Origin: Methylobacterium sp.
Lineage (GTDB): Bacteria; Pseudomonadota; Alphaproteobacteria; Rhizobiales; Beijerinckiaceae
Length of the DNA: 11,435 bases
Assembly: GCA_021154065.1 (NCBI GenBank)
Contig: JAJKJG010000186.1
Coordinates: forward strand, 1 to 11,435
Direction of reading: 5' to 3'
In this document: positions 6,027 through 11,435 of the stretch, one piece after another
Numbering within the stretch: the first letter of the stretch is position 1
Layout: every line of letters starts with the position of its first letter
Translations under genes and position numbers: made by a program
Notes under the pieces: model-generated
What the model was told of the DNA's origin: nothing
Databases searched by the model: none
What the model saw: only the letters and a program-made list of their open reading frames with translations

Positions 6027-6209
6027 ATGTCGGAGACGTCCATGCAAGGTGTTGCGCCCCAAGACCTCGACAGCGCCGTCGCCCAGCTCGAGCGGACCCT
6101 GCAGGCCTCGATCGCCTTGATGAAACGGCGGCGGCACGAGATGCAGCGGGCGCGCCGCCAGTCGCCCCGCGACGGCGGCGCCGACGAGGGCCGGCGCACG
6201 CATCAGTGA
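6027..6209 (+). CDS. Small basic hypothetical protein (60 aa)
   Basis: I do not recognise this protein. After about eleven residues it forms a predicted amphipathic helix (DLDSAVAQLERTLQASIALM, residues 13-32) followed by a strongly basic stretch, KRRRHEMQRARRQ (33-45), and a polar tail. There is no signal peptide or transmembrane span. Codon third positions are almost all G/C from codon 10 on, as in neighbouring real genes. Two starts are possible: ATG 6027 with GGAGAG (6010-6015) eleven bases before, or ATG 6042 with GGAG (6032-6035) six bases before, giving 55 residues; the second has the better spacing. It is divergent from the M20 gene, and its stop overlaps that of the convergent lipid kinase gene by 7 bp. 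A nucleic-acid or membrane-surface role is only a guess. Confidence 0.5.
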   Translation: MSETSMQGVAPQDLDSAVAQLERTLQASIALMKRRRHEMQRARRQSPRDGGADEGRRTHQ

Positions 6210-7213
6210 GCGGCCGGCTCCGCTGAGTGCCCGGCTGTCTCGGGCGGCTCGGTCTCGGCCGGAGCGAAGACGCGCAGCGCGCCCGGGCGCGTGCGGTACC
6301 GCAGCGGCGTTTCGAGGATCTCAACCTCGCCGTCGACGGCAACGACGAGGCGCTTGCGGCGCGAGCGGATCTCGGCGGAATCGGCCCTGAAGGTCCGCAG
6401 ATCGCGGCTCTGGCGCAGCAGCCCGAGCGCCGATTTGAGCGCCAGCGAGAGCAGCCCGAGCCGGCTTTGCGGCGGCGCAACGCAGAGCCACAGCTCGCCG
6501 CGATCGATCCTCGCGCGCGTGCCGAACGAGGTCCGCTCGAGCCTGTACTCATTGTTGCCGACGAAGACGCACGGGGTCCGGCAAGGCTCGGTCCAGCCCG
6601 GGCCACAGATCTCGAGGCGGCGGAGCGGGAAGTGCGACAGGCTCCGCAGCACCGCCAAAACCGTGGCGGTCCATTTCGCGAGCTTCCGTCGCCGTCGCCG
6701 CCGCTCCCGGTCGACGACCATGAAGGGATAGATGCCGATCGACGAGTTGTTCACGAAGGCGCGGCCGTTGACCTCGGCGAGGTCGATGGGTCGGGCATTC
6801 GCCTCGGCAATCACCGCGACGGCGCCGGCGAGGCCCGCCGGGATGCCGAGATCCTTGGCGAAGTGGTTCAGGGTCCCGAGCGGCAGGACGCCGAGGGGAA
6901 TGCCGGTGCCGGAGAGCACCCCCGCGACGGTGTGAACGCTGCCGTCGCCACCGCCGACGATGATCGCGTCGATCGCGCCGGCACGGACCCTCCCGGCCGC
7001 CCGCTCGGTCGCGTTCAGCAGCCGGTCCCCAGGCACGAACTCGAGTTCCGCCGCGACGCCGTTCGCCGCGAAAGCTGCCGCCAGCTCCCGGCGCAGATCG
7101 TCCGGCCGCTGCCGATCAGCCGTTCCGGAAGCCGGGTTCACGAGCACCACTACCCTCAGCCCGGATGCCGCGGGCTGCGCCGGCGCAAGTGCGGTTTCGA
7201 TGCTGGTGCTCAC
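6203..7213 (-). CDS. Diacylglycerol/sphingosine kinase-like lipid kinase (DAGK catalytic domain)
   Basis: The protein has 336 residues, close to YegS/DgkB-type lipid kinases (about 300). The N-terminal nucleotide-binding domain begins VVVLVNPASGTAD (21-33), then IIVGGGDGSVHTVAGVL (84-100) with the GGGDG phosphate-binding motif, and LGVLPLGTLNHFAKDLGIP (107-125) with the conserved GTxNxFA signature. VNNSSIGIYPFMV (154-166) starts the second domain, and DGE (294-296) is the late acidic motif. A basic run (RRRRRRKLAKW, 171-181) could contact membrane phospholipid. It would phosphorylate diacylglycerol or a related lipid at the inner membrane face using ATP; the exact lipid is unknown. The start is GTG 7213 with a weak ribosome-binding site, so a nearby alternative is possible. 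It lies 91 bp downstream of eipA on the same strand and may share its transcript. Confidence 0.9.
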   Translation of the reverse strand: MSTSIETALAPAQPAASGLRVVVLVNPASGTADRQRPDDLRRELAAAFAANGVAAELEFVPGDRLLNATERAAGRVRAGAIDAIIVGGGDGSVHTVAGVLSGTGIPLGVLPLGTLNHFAKDLGIPAGLAGAVAVIAEANARPIDLAEVNGRAFVNNSSIGIYPFMVVDRERRRRRRKLAKWTATVLAVLRSLSHFPLRRLEICGPGWTEPCRTPCVFVGNNEYRLERTSFGTRARIDRGELWLCVAPPQSRLGLLSLALKSALGLLRQSRDLRTFRADSAEIRSRRKRLVVAVDGEVEILETPLRYRTRPGALRVFAPAETEPPETAGHSAEPAAH

Positions 7214-7304
7214 TCGATCCGGGGGCTCGCCGTCCGCGTTGCCTCAACCCTGATGTCGCGACGCTGCCATGTCCAGGAAAAGCTCTGTCGTGCGGTGCCC
7301 GGGC

Positions 7305-7883
7305 TCAGAAGGGGTTCCAGGTCGGCTCGCCGGTGAATTTGAGGTAGCCCATGTTGATGCCGAGGCGGGCGCCGACGCCGGAGCGGATCGGCACCACCAC
7401 CATCTCGTCCGCGACCGCCGCCGTCATCCCGAAGCCGCCGACGAAATAGGCCGAGCCGTCGATCGCCAGGAAGCGCCTGTAGAGGGCCTCGGTCGCCGGC
7501 ATGTTGTAGACGAGCATCATCGTGCGGGCGCCCTCGCCGCCGAAATCGAAGCCCACCGAGGGCCCCTGCCAGAACATCGGCCGCTCGCCGACGTTGCGGG
7601 TGTAGAGCGTGCCCTCGCCGTAGCGCAGGCCGCCGATGAACGCGCCCGACGCCTCCTGGCCGAGAATGTAGCCGTTGGGCTCGCCCCAGCGCTTGACCGC
7701 CTCCTGGATGGTCAGCGCGAGCCCGCGCGACACGGTGCCGAAGAAGCGGTGGCCGGAATCGACGAGCTCGACCGTGGTGAAGGTGCCGGGATCGGCCTGC
7801 CGGGCGATCTGCGCGAACGCCGACAGCGGCATCAGCGCGAAGGCGGCGACGAGCAGCGCCGAAACGAGACCGCGGGCCCGCAT
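7305..7883 (-). CDS. eipA: DUF1134 periplasmic protein, EipA family
   Basis: The protein has 192 residues. A signal peptide is clear: basic MRARG, a hydrophobic core about 6-19, and an AFA-Q cleavage motif near residue 24, so it is exported to the periplasm. The mature part (FTTVELVDSGHRFFGTVSRGLA near 34-55, a Gly-rich GGLRYGEG, then VGFDFGGEGARTMMLVYN, and the tail GYLKFTGEPTWNPF) is the DUF1134 pattern. The Brucella abortus member, EipA, is a periplasmic protein needed for envelope-stress resistance and virulence, and its promoter is bound by CtrA. AGGGGGA at 7891-7897, seven bases before ATG 7883, supports the start. The upstream region is shared with the divergent YHS gene and holds 15-bp repeats; I found no full TTAA-N7-TTAA CtrA box there. 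Confidence 0.88.
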   Translation of the reverse strand: MRARGLVSALLVAAFALMPLSAFAQIARQADPGTFTTVELVDSGHRFFGTVSRGLALTIQEAVKRWGEPNGYILGQEASGAFIGGLRYGEGTLYTRNVGERPMFWQGPSVGFDFGGEGARTMMLVYNMPATEALYRRFLAIDGSAYFVGGFGMTAAVADEMVVVPIRSGVGARLGINMGYLKFTGEPTWNPF

Positions 7884-7960
7884 GGTGTCATCCCCCTCGC
7901 AACGGATGGCCCGGAAGGCAGCCGCGGCTTTGGCGCATCCGACCCCACCAATTCTTTAGA

Positions 7961-8005
7961 CGTGCCGGCTAGAACCGGTGCGGCTAGAGCCTGTCCGGCT
8001 CGAAT
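7961..8005. repeat. Three imperfect 15-bp tandem repeats between eipA and the YHS gene
   Basis: The units are CGTGCCGGCTAGAAC, CGGTGCGGCTAGAGC and CTGTCCGGCTCGAAT, exactly in phase with a shared CGGCT-x-GA core; pairwise identity is 10-11 of 15. They contain CTAG twice, a rare tetranucleotide in proteobacteria, and a GGCT-ag-AGCC palindrome (7982-7991). Their place in a 148-bp divergent promoter region suggests a protein-binding array, but decayed simple-sequence expansion is also possible. Confidence 0.5.
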
Positions 8006-8031
8006 CGCATTCGACATCAGCATGGCTAAAA

Positions 8032-8556
8032 ATGTCTCAAGCGAGGCGTTTGCGGGGCCGCTCTGCCCTACAGGTTGCGATGGCGTTAACGGCGGTGCTC
8101 TGCCTCGCCGAGGCGGGCGTTCGGGCGCAACCGCTCGATGGCCTGCCGCCGGTCGTCGGTGCGAGCGAGGTGTTCGTCGCCGACGAGCGCTCGGGGTTCG
8201 GGCTGCGCGGCTTCGATCCGGTGAGCTATTTCCTCGGCCCCATGCCGCTGCCCGGGCGCGAAGGGGTCGAGTTGATCTGGCGCGGCGTCGCCTGGCGCTT
8301 CGCCTCGGAGGCGAACCGCGAGGCGTTCGCGCGCGATCCCGAAGTCTACGCGCCGCGAATCGGCGGCTACGATGCCGGCGCCGCGGCGGAAGGGCGGCTC
8401 GTTGCCGCCGACCCGACCCTGTTCGCGATCCGCGACGGGCGCCTCTATCTCTTCCGCGGCGAGCGCTCTCGGGCGCGCTTTAAGGCCGATGCATCGCTCG
8501 CCGGCAAGGCCGAGGCGCGTTGGCCGGAGCTCAGGCGCGACCTCGTCCGCGGCTGA
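8032..8556 (+). CDS. Exported YHS-domain-containing protein
   Basis: From ATG 8032 the protein has 174 residues. The N-terminus has a basic n-region (ARRLRGR, 4-10), a hydrophobic stretch (about 12-27) and a VRA-Q signal-peptidase-like site near residue 32, so it is likely exported to the periplasm. The domain GLRGFDPVSYFLGPMPLPG (57-75) followed by IWRGVAWRFASEANREAFARDPEVYAPRIGGY, described as residues 82-113, is the YHS family pattern (F-D-P-V-S/A-Y and YaP.ygGyca). Here it lacks the closing Cys of many members: GGYDAG replaces GGYCA. The C-terminal part repeats a strand pattern (FAIRDGRLYLFRGERSRARF, 131-150). Function is uncertain; metal or heme binding has been proposed for relatives. 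ATG 8080 is a less likely start that would remove the basic n-region. Its TGA directly abuts the cysQ stop. Confidence 0.83.
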   Translation: MSQARRLRGRSALQVAMALTAVLCLAEAGVRAQPLDGLPPVVGASEVFVADERSGFGLRGFDPVSYFLGPMPLPGREGVELIWRGVAWRFASEANREAFARDPEVYAPRIGGYDAGAAAEGRLVAADPTLFAIRDGRLYLFRGERSRARFKADASLAGKAEARWPELRRDLVRG

Positions 8557-9375
8557 TCAGGCCGCCGCGAGCGGCAGGTTGAGGAGCGGCGCGAGCGCCG
8601 CGTCGCCGAGCGCCGCGAACGGGCCGTTGAGATAGCCGCGCGAATGGTGGCCGTAGGTCATGACGCTGCCGCCGGCCGCGACGACGCAGCCGCCGGCGCG
8701 GGTCAGCACATGGTCGCCCGCCGCCGTGTCCCACTCCATCGTCGGGCCGCAGCGCACATAGACGTCGGCCTCGCCCGAGGCGATGAGGCAGAACTTCACC
8801 GCCGAGGAGGCGGTGCGGCGCGTCCCGATCGAGAGCTCGCGCAGGCAGGCGTCGGTCGCCTCGTCGCCGTGGCGCCGGCTGACGAGCGCGACGAGGTTTC
8901 CGGCCGGCGCCGCCCGGACCCGGACCGGCGCCCAGTCGAGCACATCGCCGCGCGGCGGGATCGCCGCCGCCTTCGCGCTCGCTCCGGCAATCCAGACCTT
9001 CTTCAGCGCCGGCGAGGCGACCGCCGCCGCGACCGGCCGGCCGGCCGAGACGAGGGCGATGTTGACGCTGTACTCGCCGTCGCCATGCAGGAAGTCGCGG
9101 GTGCCGTCGAGCGGATCGACGAGAAAGAAAAGGTCGCCCGGCAGGACCGCGTTCGCGGTCTCCTCGGCGACGGCGGGCACCTGCGGCCACGCCTCGGCGA
9201 GGCGGCGCAGGATCAGCTCCTCGGCGGCAAGATCCGCGGGCGTCGTCGGGCTGCCGTCGGCTTTGGTGCGGAACTCGCGCCGCTGCTCGAAGCATTGCAG
9301 CAGGCGCCCGGCCTCGAGCGCGATGTCGCCGAGGCCGAGCGCGATCCCGTCCCGGGCCTCCTCGTCGAGCCTCAT
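8557..9375 (-). CDS. cysQ: 3'(2'),5'-bisphosphate nucleotidase CysQ / inositol monophosphatase family
   Basis: The protein has 272 residues, the normal CysQ size. The Mg2+-site motifs of the superfamily are present: PAVAEET (67-73; acidic ligand), FLVDPLDGTRDFLHG (84-98; DPxDGT, D87 and D90) and MEWDTAAGDHVLTRAGG (213-229; WDxAAGD, D216). The D-F-L-H/x-G-x-G-E-Y/F-x-V-N-I-A sequence after DPLDGT is the form seen in CysQ rather than in SuhB-type inositol monophosphatases. CysQ dephosphorylates 3'-phosphoadenosine 5'-phosphate (and PAPS), a by-product of sulfate assimilation and sulfotransfer, in the cytoplasm or at the inner membrane. AGGGA at 9381-9385, five bases before ATG 9375, supports the start. 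It is divergent from chpT and converges with the YHS gene with zero spacing. Confidence 0.9.
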   Translation of the reverse strand: MRLDEEARDGIALGLGDIALEAGRLLQCFEQRREFRTKADGSPTTPADLAAEELILRRLAEAWPQVPAVAEETANAVLPGDLFFLVDPLDGTRDFLHGDGEYSVNIALVSAGRPVAAAVASPALKKVWIAGASAKAAAIPPRGDVLDWAPVRVRAAPAGNLVALVSRRHGDEATDACLRELSIGTRRTASSAVKFCLIASGEADVYVRCGPTMEWDTAAGDHVLTRAGGCVVAAGGSVMTYGHHSRGYLNGPFAALGDAALAPLLNLPLAAA

Positions 9376-9534
9376 GCGCTTCCCTGTGCGTTGCGCCCGC
9401 GCCCGATCCTTGGATCGCTTTCGCGAATCGTCAATGCCCGCTATCCGGGAGCGTTCCTTTTACCGGCTTCGGGGCGGAGCCGAAGCGCGCGGCGCTCGAA
9501 TTCACCGCCCGAAGCGCCTTCGGAGCCGATTTTG
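9376..9534. other. Divergent intergenic region cysQ/chpT
   Basis: These 159 bp must hold promoters for cysQ (leftward) and chpT (rightward). I searched for the CtrA box TTAA-N7-TTAA and found none. GGAG (9522-9525), nine bases before ATG 9535, serves chpT. The purine-poor stretch GTTCCTTTTACCGG (9453-9466) is the only A/T-enriched patch. Confidence 0.35.
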
Positions 9535-10179
9535 ATGGCAAGCGTCACCCTCGATTCGCTCGATCTCGCGGCGCTGTTGTGCTCGCGCGTGTGCCACGAC
9601 GTGATCTCCCCGGTCGGCGCGATCGTCAACGGCCTCGAGGTCCTGGAGGACGAGAACGAAGCTTCGATGCGCGAGTTCGCCCTCGACCTCATCCGCAAGA
9701 GCGCCCGCCAGGCCTCGGCCCGGCTGCAGTTCGCCCGGCTCGCCTTCGGGGCCGCGGGCTCGGCCGGCGCCTCGATCGACCTCGGCGACGCCGAGCAGGT
9801 CACCAAGGGCATGTTCACCGACGACAAGGTGGCGCTTTCGTGGGAGGGGCCGCGGGCGCTCCTGCCGAAGAACAAGGTCAAGCTCCTCCTCAACCTCGTC
9901 GTCCTGGCGACGAACGCCATCCCGCGCGGCGGCGCGATCGCGGTCAAGATCGCCGGCGACGCCGCCGCGGCCGAGTTCACGCTCACCGCCAAAGGCCCGA
10001 ACGCCCGCATCCCGGCCCATGTCGAGGGGTTGCTCGCCGGCACGCCGGAAAGCGGCAGCGTCGACGCCCACGCCATCCAGCCCTTCTATACCGGCCTCAT
10101 CGCGCAAGCCGCCGGGATGCCGGTGACCTTCTCGATCGAGGGCGACGAGGTGACGATCAGGGCGGTGCCGGCGGCCTGA
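9535..10179 (+). CDS. chpT: Histidine phosphotransferase ChpT
   Basis: The protein has 214 residues. The N-terminal helix has LCSRVCHDVISPVGAIVNGLEVL (described as residues 15-37), with H21 as phospho-acceptor in the CHD-x-x-x-P motif typical of ChpT. A second helix (MREFALDLIRKSARQASARL, 45-64) completes the dimeric helical hairpin. The C-terminal domain (LLLNLVVLATNAIPRGG, 117-133) resembles a histidine-kinase ATPase domain but lacks DxGxG boxes, as known for ChpT. ChpT passes phosphate from the hybrid kinase CckA to CtrA and CpdR, controlling cell cycle, motility and envelope genes in alphaproteobacteria. ATG 9535 is preceded by GGAG nine bases upstream; the open frame reaching back to 8644 is antisense to cysQ and does not belong to the protein. 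cheA follows 112 bp downstream. Confidence 0.93.
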   Translation: MASVTLDSLDLAALLCSRVCHDVISPVGAIVNGLEVLEDENEASMREFALDLIRKSARQASARLQFARLAFGAAGSAGASIDLGDAEQVTKGMFTDDKVALSWEGPRALLPKNKVKLLLNLVVLATNAIPRGGAIAVKIAGDAAAAEFTLTAKGPNARIPAHVEGLLAGTPESGSVDAHAIQPFYTGLIAQAAGMPVTFSIEGDEVTIRAVPAA

Positions 10180-10180
10180 A

Positions 10181-10210
10181 TTACGGTTACGGCCAGCTTT
10201 ACGGCCGGCG
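10181..10210. repeat. TTACGG direct repeats between chpT and cheA
   Basis: TTACGG (10181-10186) is followed by two 12-bp units, TTACGGCCAGCT (10187-10198) and TTACGGCCGGCG (10199-10210), identical at 10 of 12 positions. They begin one base after the chpT stop codon and sit about 80 bp upstream of the cheA ATG. They may be a regulator site or a chance expansion; no known box matches that I can name. Confidence 0.4.
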
Positions 10211-10291
10211 GTCTCAACCGATCATAAACCCATCCGGGCGAAACTCTCCGCGCAAGCCGTTTGCGTTGCGTAGCGTTGGGTTTGAGTCGAG

Positions 10292-11435
10292 ATGGACGAT
10301 CTGTTGCGCGAGTTTCTGACCGACCGGCGAGCATCTCGACGTTGTCGACGTCGAGCTCGTCCGCTTCGAGCGCGAGCCCGGCAACGAGACGATCCTGCGC
10401 AACATCTTCCGGCTCGTCCACACCATCAAAGGCACCTGCGGCTTTCTCGGCCTGCCGCGCCTCGAGGCGCTGGCGCATGCGGCCGAGACGCTGATGGGCA
10501 AGTTCCGGGACGGCATGCCGGTGACGAGCGAGGCCGTCACCCTCATCCTGTCGACGATCGACCGCATCAAGCTGATCCTCGCCGAGCTCGAGCGCAGCGC
10601 GACCGAGCCCGAAGGCGCCGATGCCGACCTCATCGGCGGCCTCGAGACGCTCGCCGCCGCGGCGGGTGCGGCCGAACCCGCGCCCGAGCCGCAGATCACC
10701 GCCGGATCCCTCGTCTACCAGGTCCTGGAGCGGGCGCTGAAGCCGGGCGAGGCCTCGCTCGACGACCTCGAACGCGCCTTCCGCAACACCCCTGGCCCGG
10801 CGCCGGAGAGCGGCGCCACGCCGGCCGCCGCGACGCCCGCGATATTCGAGCCCGAGCCGGCCGACGCCGCGCCGCCCTCGAAGGTGCAGACGATCCGCGT
10901 CAACGTCGACACGCTCGAGCACCTCATGACCATGGTCTCGGAGCTGGTGCTGACGCGCAACCAGCTCCTCGAGATCGCCCGGCGCCAGGACGACGGCGGC
11001 TACAAGGTGCCGCTGCAGCGCCTCTCGCACGTCACCGCCGAGCTGCAGGAAGGCGTCATGAAGACGCGCATGCAGCCGATCGGCACCGCCTGGCAGAAGC
11101 TGCCGCGGGTCGTGCGCGACCTCTCGGCGGAACTCGGCAAGAAGATCGAGCTCGTCATGCAGGGCGCCGAGACCGAGCTCGACCGCCAGGTGCTCGAGCT
11201 GATCAAGGATCCGCTGACCCACATGGTCCGCAACTCGGCGGATCACGGCATCGAGAGCCAGCTCGAGCGCCGCGCCGCCGGGAAGCCCGAGAAGGGCACG
11301 ATCCGCCTCGCCGCCTACCACGAGGGCGGCACGATCACGCTCAACGCCTATCACGAGGGCGGCCACATCGTGATCCTGATCTCCGACGACGGGCGCGGCC
11401 TGCCGGTCGACAAGATCAAGAAGAAGGTGCTGCAG
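10292..11435 (+). CDS. cheA: Chemotaxis histidine kinase CheA, frameshifted near start and cut by window edge
   Basis: ATG 10292 gives MDDLLREFLT, the usual start of Hyphomicrobiales CheA. After ACC (10319-10321) the frame is lost and homology continues in the +1 frame from GGC 10326 (EHLDVVDVELVRFE) to the window end. Expected FLTETGEHLD fits loss of two bases (a GA) near 10322-10324; no start codon in the second frame lies before the phospho-histidine. Seen in order: HPt domain with NIFRLVHTIKGTCGFLG (His codon 10419-10421); an Ala/Pro-rich linker; the dimerisation helix QTIRVNVDTLEHLMTMVSELVLTR (from about 10888, described); and the ATPase domain with N-box DPLTHMVRNSADHGIE (11211-11258) and DDGRGL (11386-11403). 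An 11-codon tandem duplication lies at 11295-11360. CheA phosphorylates CheY and CheB in response to chemoreceptors. It may be a pseudogene or a sequencing error. Confidence 0.85.
   Translation, partial: MDDLLREFLTDRRASRRCRRRARPLRARARQRDDPAQHLPARPHHQRHLRLSRPAAPRGAGACGRDADGQVPGRHAGDERGRHPHPVDDRPHQADPRRARAQRDRARRRRCRPHRRPRDARRRGGCGRTRARAADHRRIPRLPGPGAGAEAGRGLARRPRTRLPQHPWPGAGERRHAGRRDARDIRARAGRRRAALEGADDPRQRRHARAPHDHGLGAGADAQPAPRDRPAPGRRRLQGAAAAPLARHRRAAGRRHEDAHAADRHRLAEAAAGRARPLGGTRQEDRARHAGRRDRARPPGARADQGSADPHGPQLGGSRHREPARAPRRREAREGHDPPRRLPRGRHDHAQRLSRGRPHRDPDLRRRARPAGRQDQEEGAA
11295..11360 (+). repeat. In-frame 33-bp tandem duplication inside cheA
   Basis: Two adjacent 33-bp units (11295-11327 and 11328-11360) match at 27 of 33 positions. 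They encode GTIRLAAYHEG and GTITLNAYHEG. Ordinary CheA proteins have one such strand (GTIRLxAYHEGGHI...) directly before the I-x-DDGxGL motif, so 11 residues appear inserted between the N-box and G1-box of the ATPase domain. Confidence 0.75.

Noticed and set aside
6227..7336. Open frame of 369 codons on the plus strand
   Set aside because: Antisense shadow of the lipid kinase gene, rich in Arg/Pro/Ala without motifs.
8644..9534. Upstream extension of the chpT frame
   Set aside because: It runs antisense through cysQ and matches no ChpT; ATG 9535 has a proper ribosome-binding site and gives the normal 214-residue protein.
10086..11366. Open frame of 426 codons on the minus strand
   Set aside because: It covers cheA in antisense; the low-complexity Arg/Leu/Ala-rich translation has no recognisable domain, while the plus strand shows all CheA motifs.
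1..11435. CRISPR array, tRNA, rRNA, transposase or integrase gene
   Set aside because: I looked for regularly spaced repeats, tRNA-like cloverleaves and transposase or integrase motifs and saw none; the repeats present are short and intergenic or within cheA.

Overview
The window is GC-rich (about 70% by eye) and densely coding. It has the gene set of an alphaproteobacterium of the Hyphomicrobiales (Rhizobiales). The evidence is a ChpT histidine phosphotransferase (CckA-ChpT-CtrA relay), a DUF1134/EipA envelope protein, a Hyphomicrobiales-style CheA beginning with MDDLLREFLT, and a nested inverted-repeat element of the kind scattered between genes in this order. I cannot name the genus from sequence alone.

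Layout. At the left edge the 5' part of a SET-domain protein runs leftward off the window. It is followed by a 342-bp gap and a rightward YkgJ-type cysteine-cluster protein. Facing it are three leftward genes: a SIR2-domain protein (2824-2009), a BrnT toxin (1968-1690) and a BrnA antitoxin (1706-1350). These form a small accessory or defence-like block with a promoter and operator-like palindrome in the 40-bp SIR2-brnT gap. Divergent from SIR2 is a two-gene unit, a NudK-like NUDIX hydrolase and an aldose 1-epimerase-like protein. A ~160-bp nested inverted repeat (4456-4615) separates it from a leftward M20D amidohydrolase. Next come a 60-residue small protein, a leftward diacylglycerol/sphingosine-kinase-like lipid kinase and a leftward EipA. 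The YHS-domain protein runs rightward from a repeat-rich region shared with eipA. A leftward CysQ-type phosphatase abuts the YHS gene stop-to-stop. Finally chpT and cheA run rightward, and cheA leaves the window.

How the genes may work together. chpT belongs to the cell-cycle phosphorelay, and eipA is a known CtrA target in Brucella, so two ends of that circuit lie about 1.7 kb apart. cheA presumably heads a chemotaxis cluster beyond the right edge. SIR2 proteins of this class often consume NAD+ in anti-phage defence. Here one sits in line with a toxin-antitoxin pair and back-to-back with a NUDIX enzyme whose family includes ADP-ribose hydrolases. This is the best candidate for an undescribed functional unit, but the link is inference from position.

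Sequence anomalies. The cheA reading frame is broken about 10 codons after its start; the pattern fits loss of a dinucleotide. Further on it carries an in-frame 33-bp tandem duplication inside the ATPase domain. Both need read-level checking before the gene is called functional or dead.
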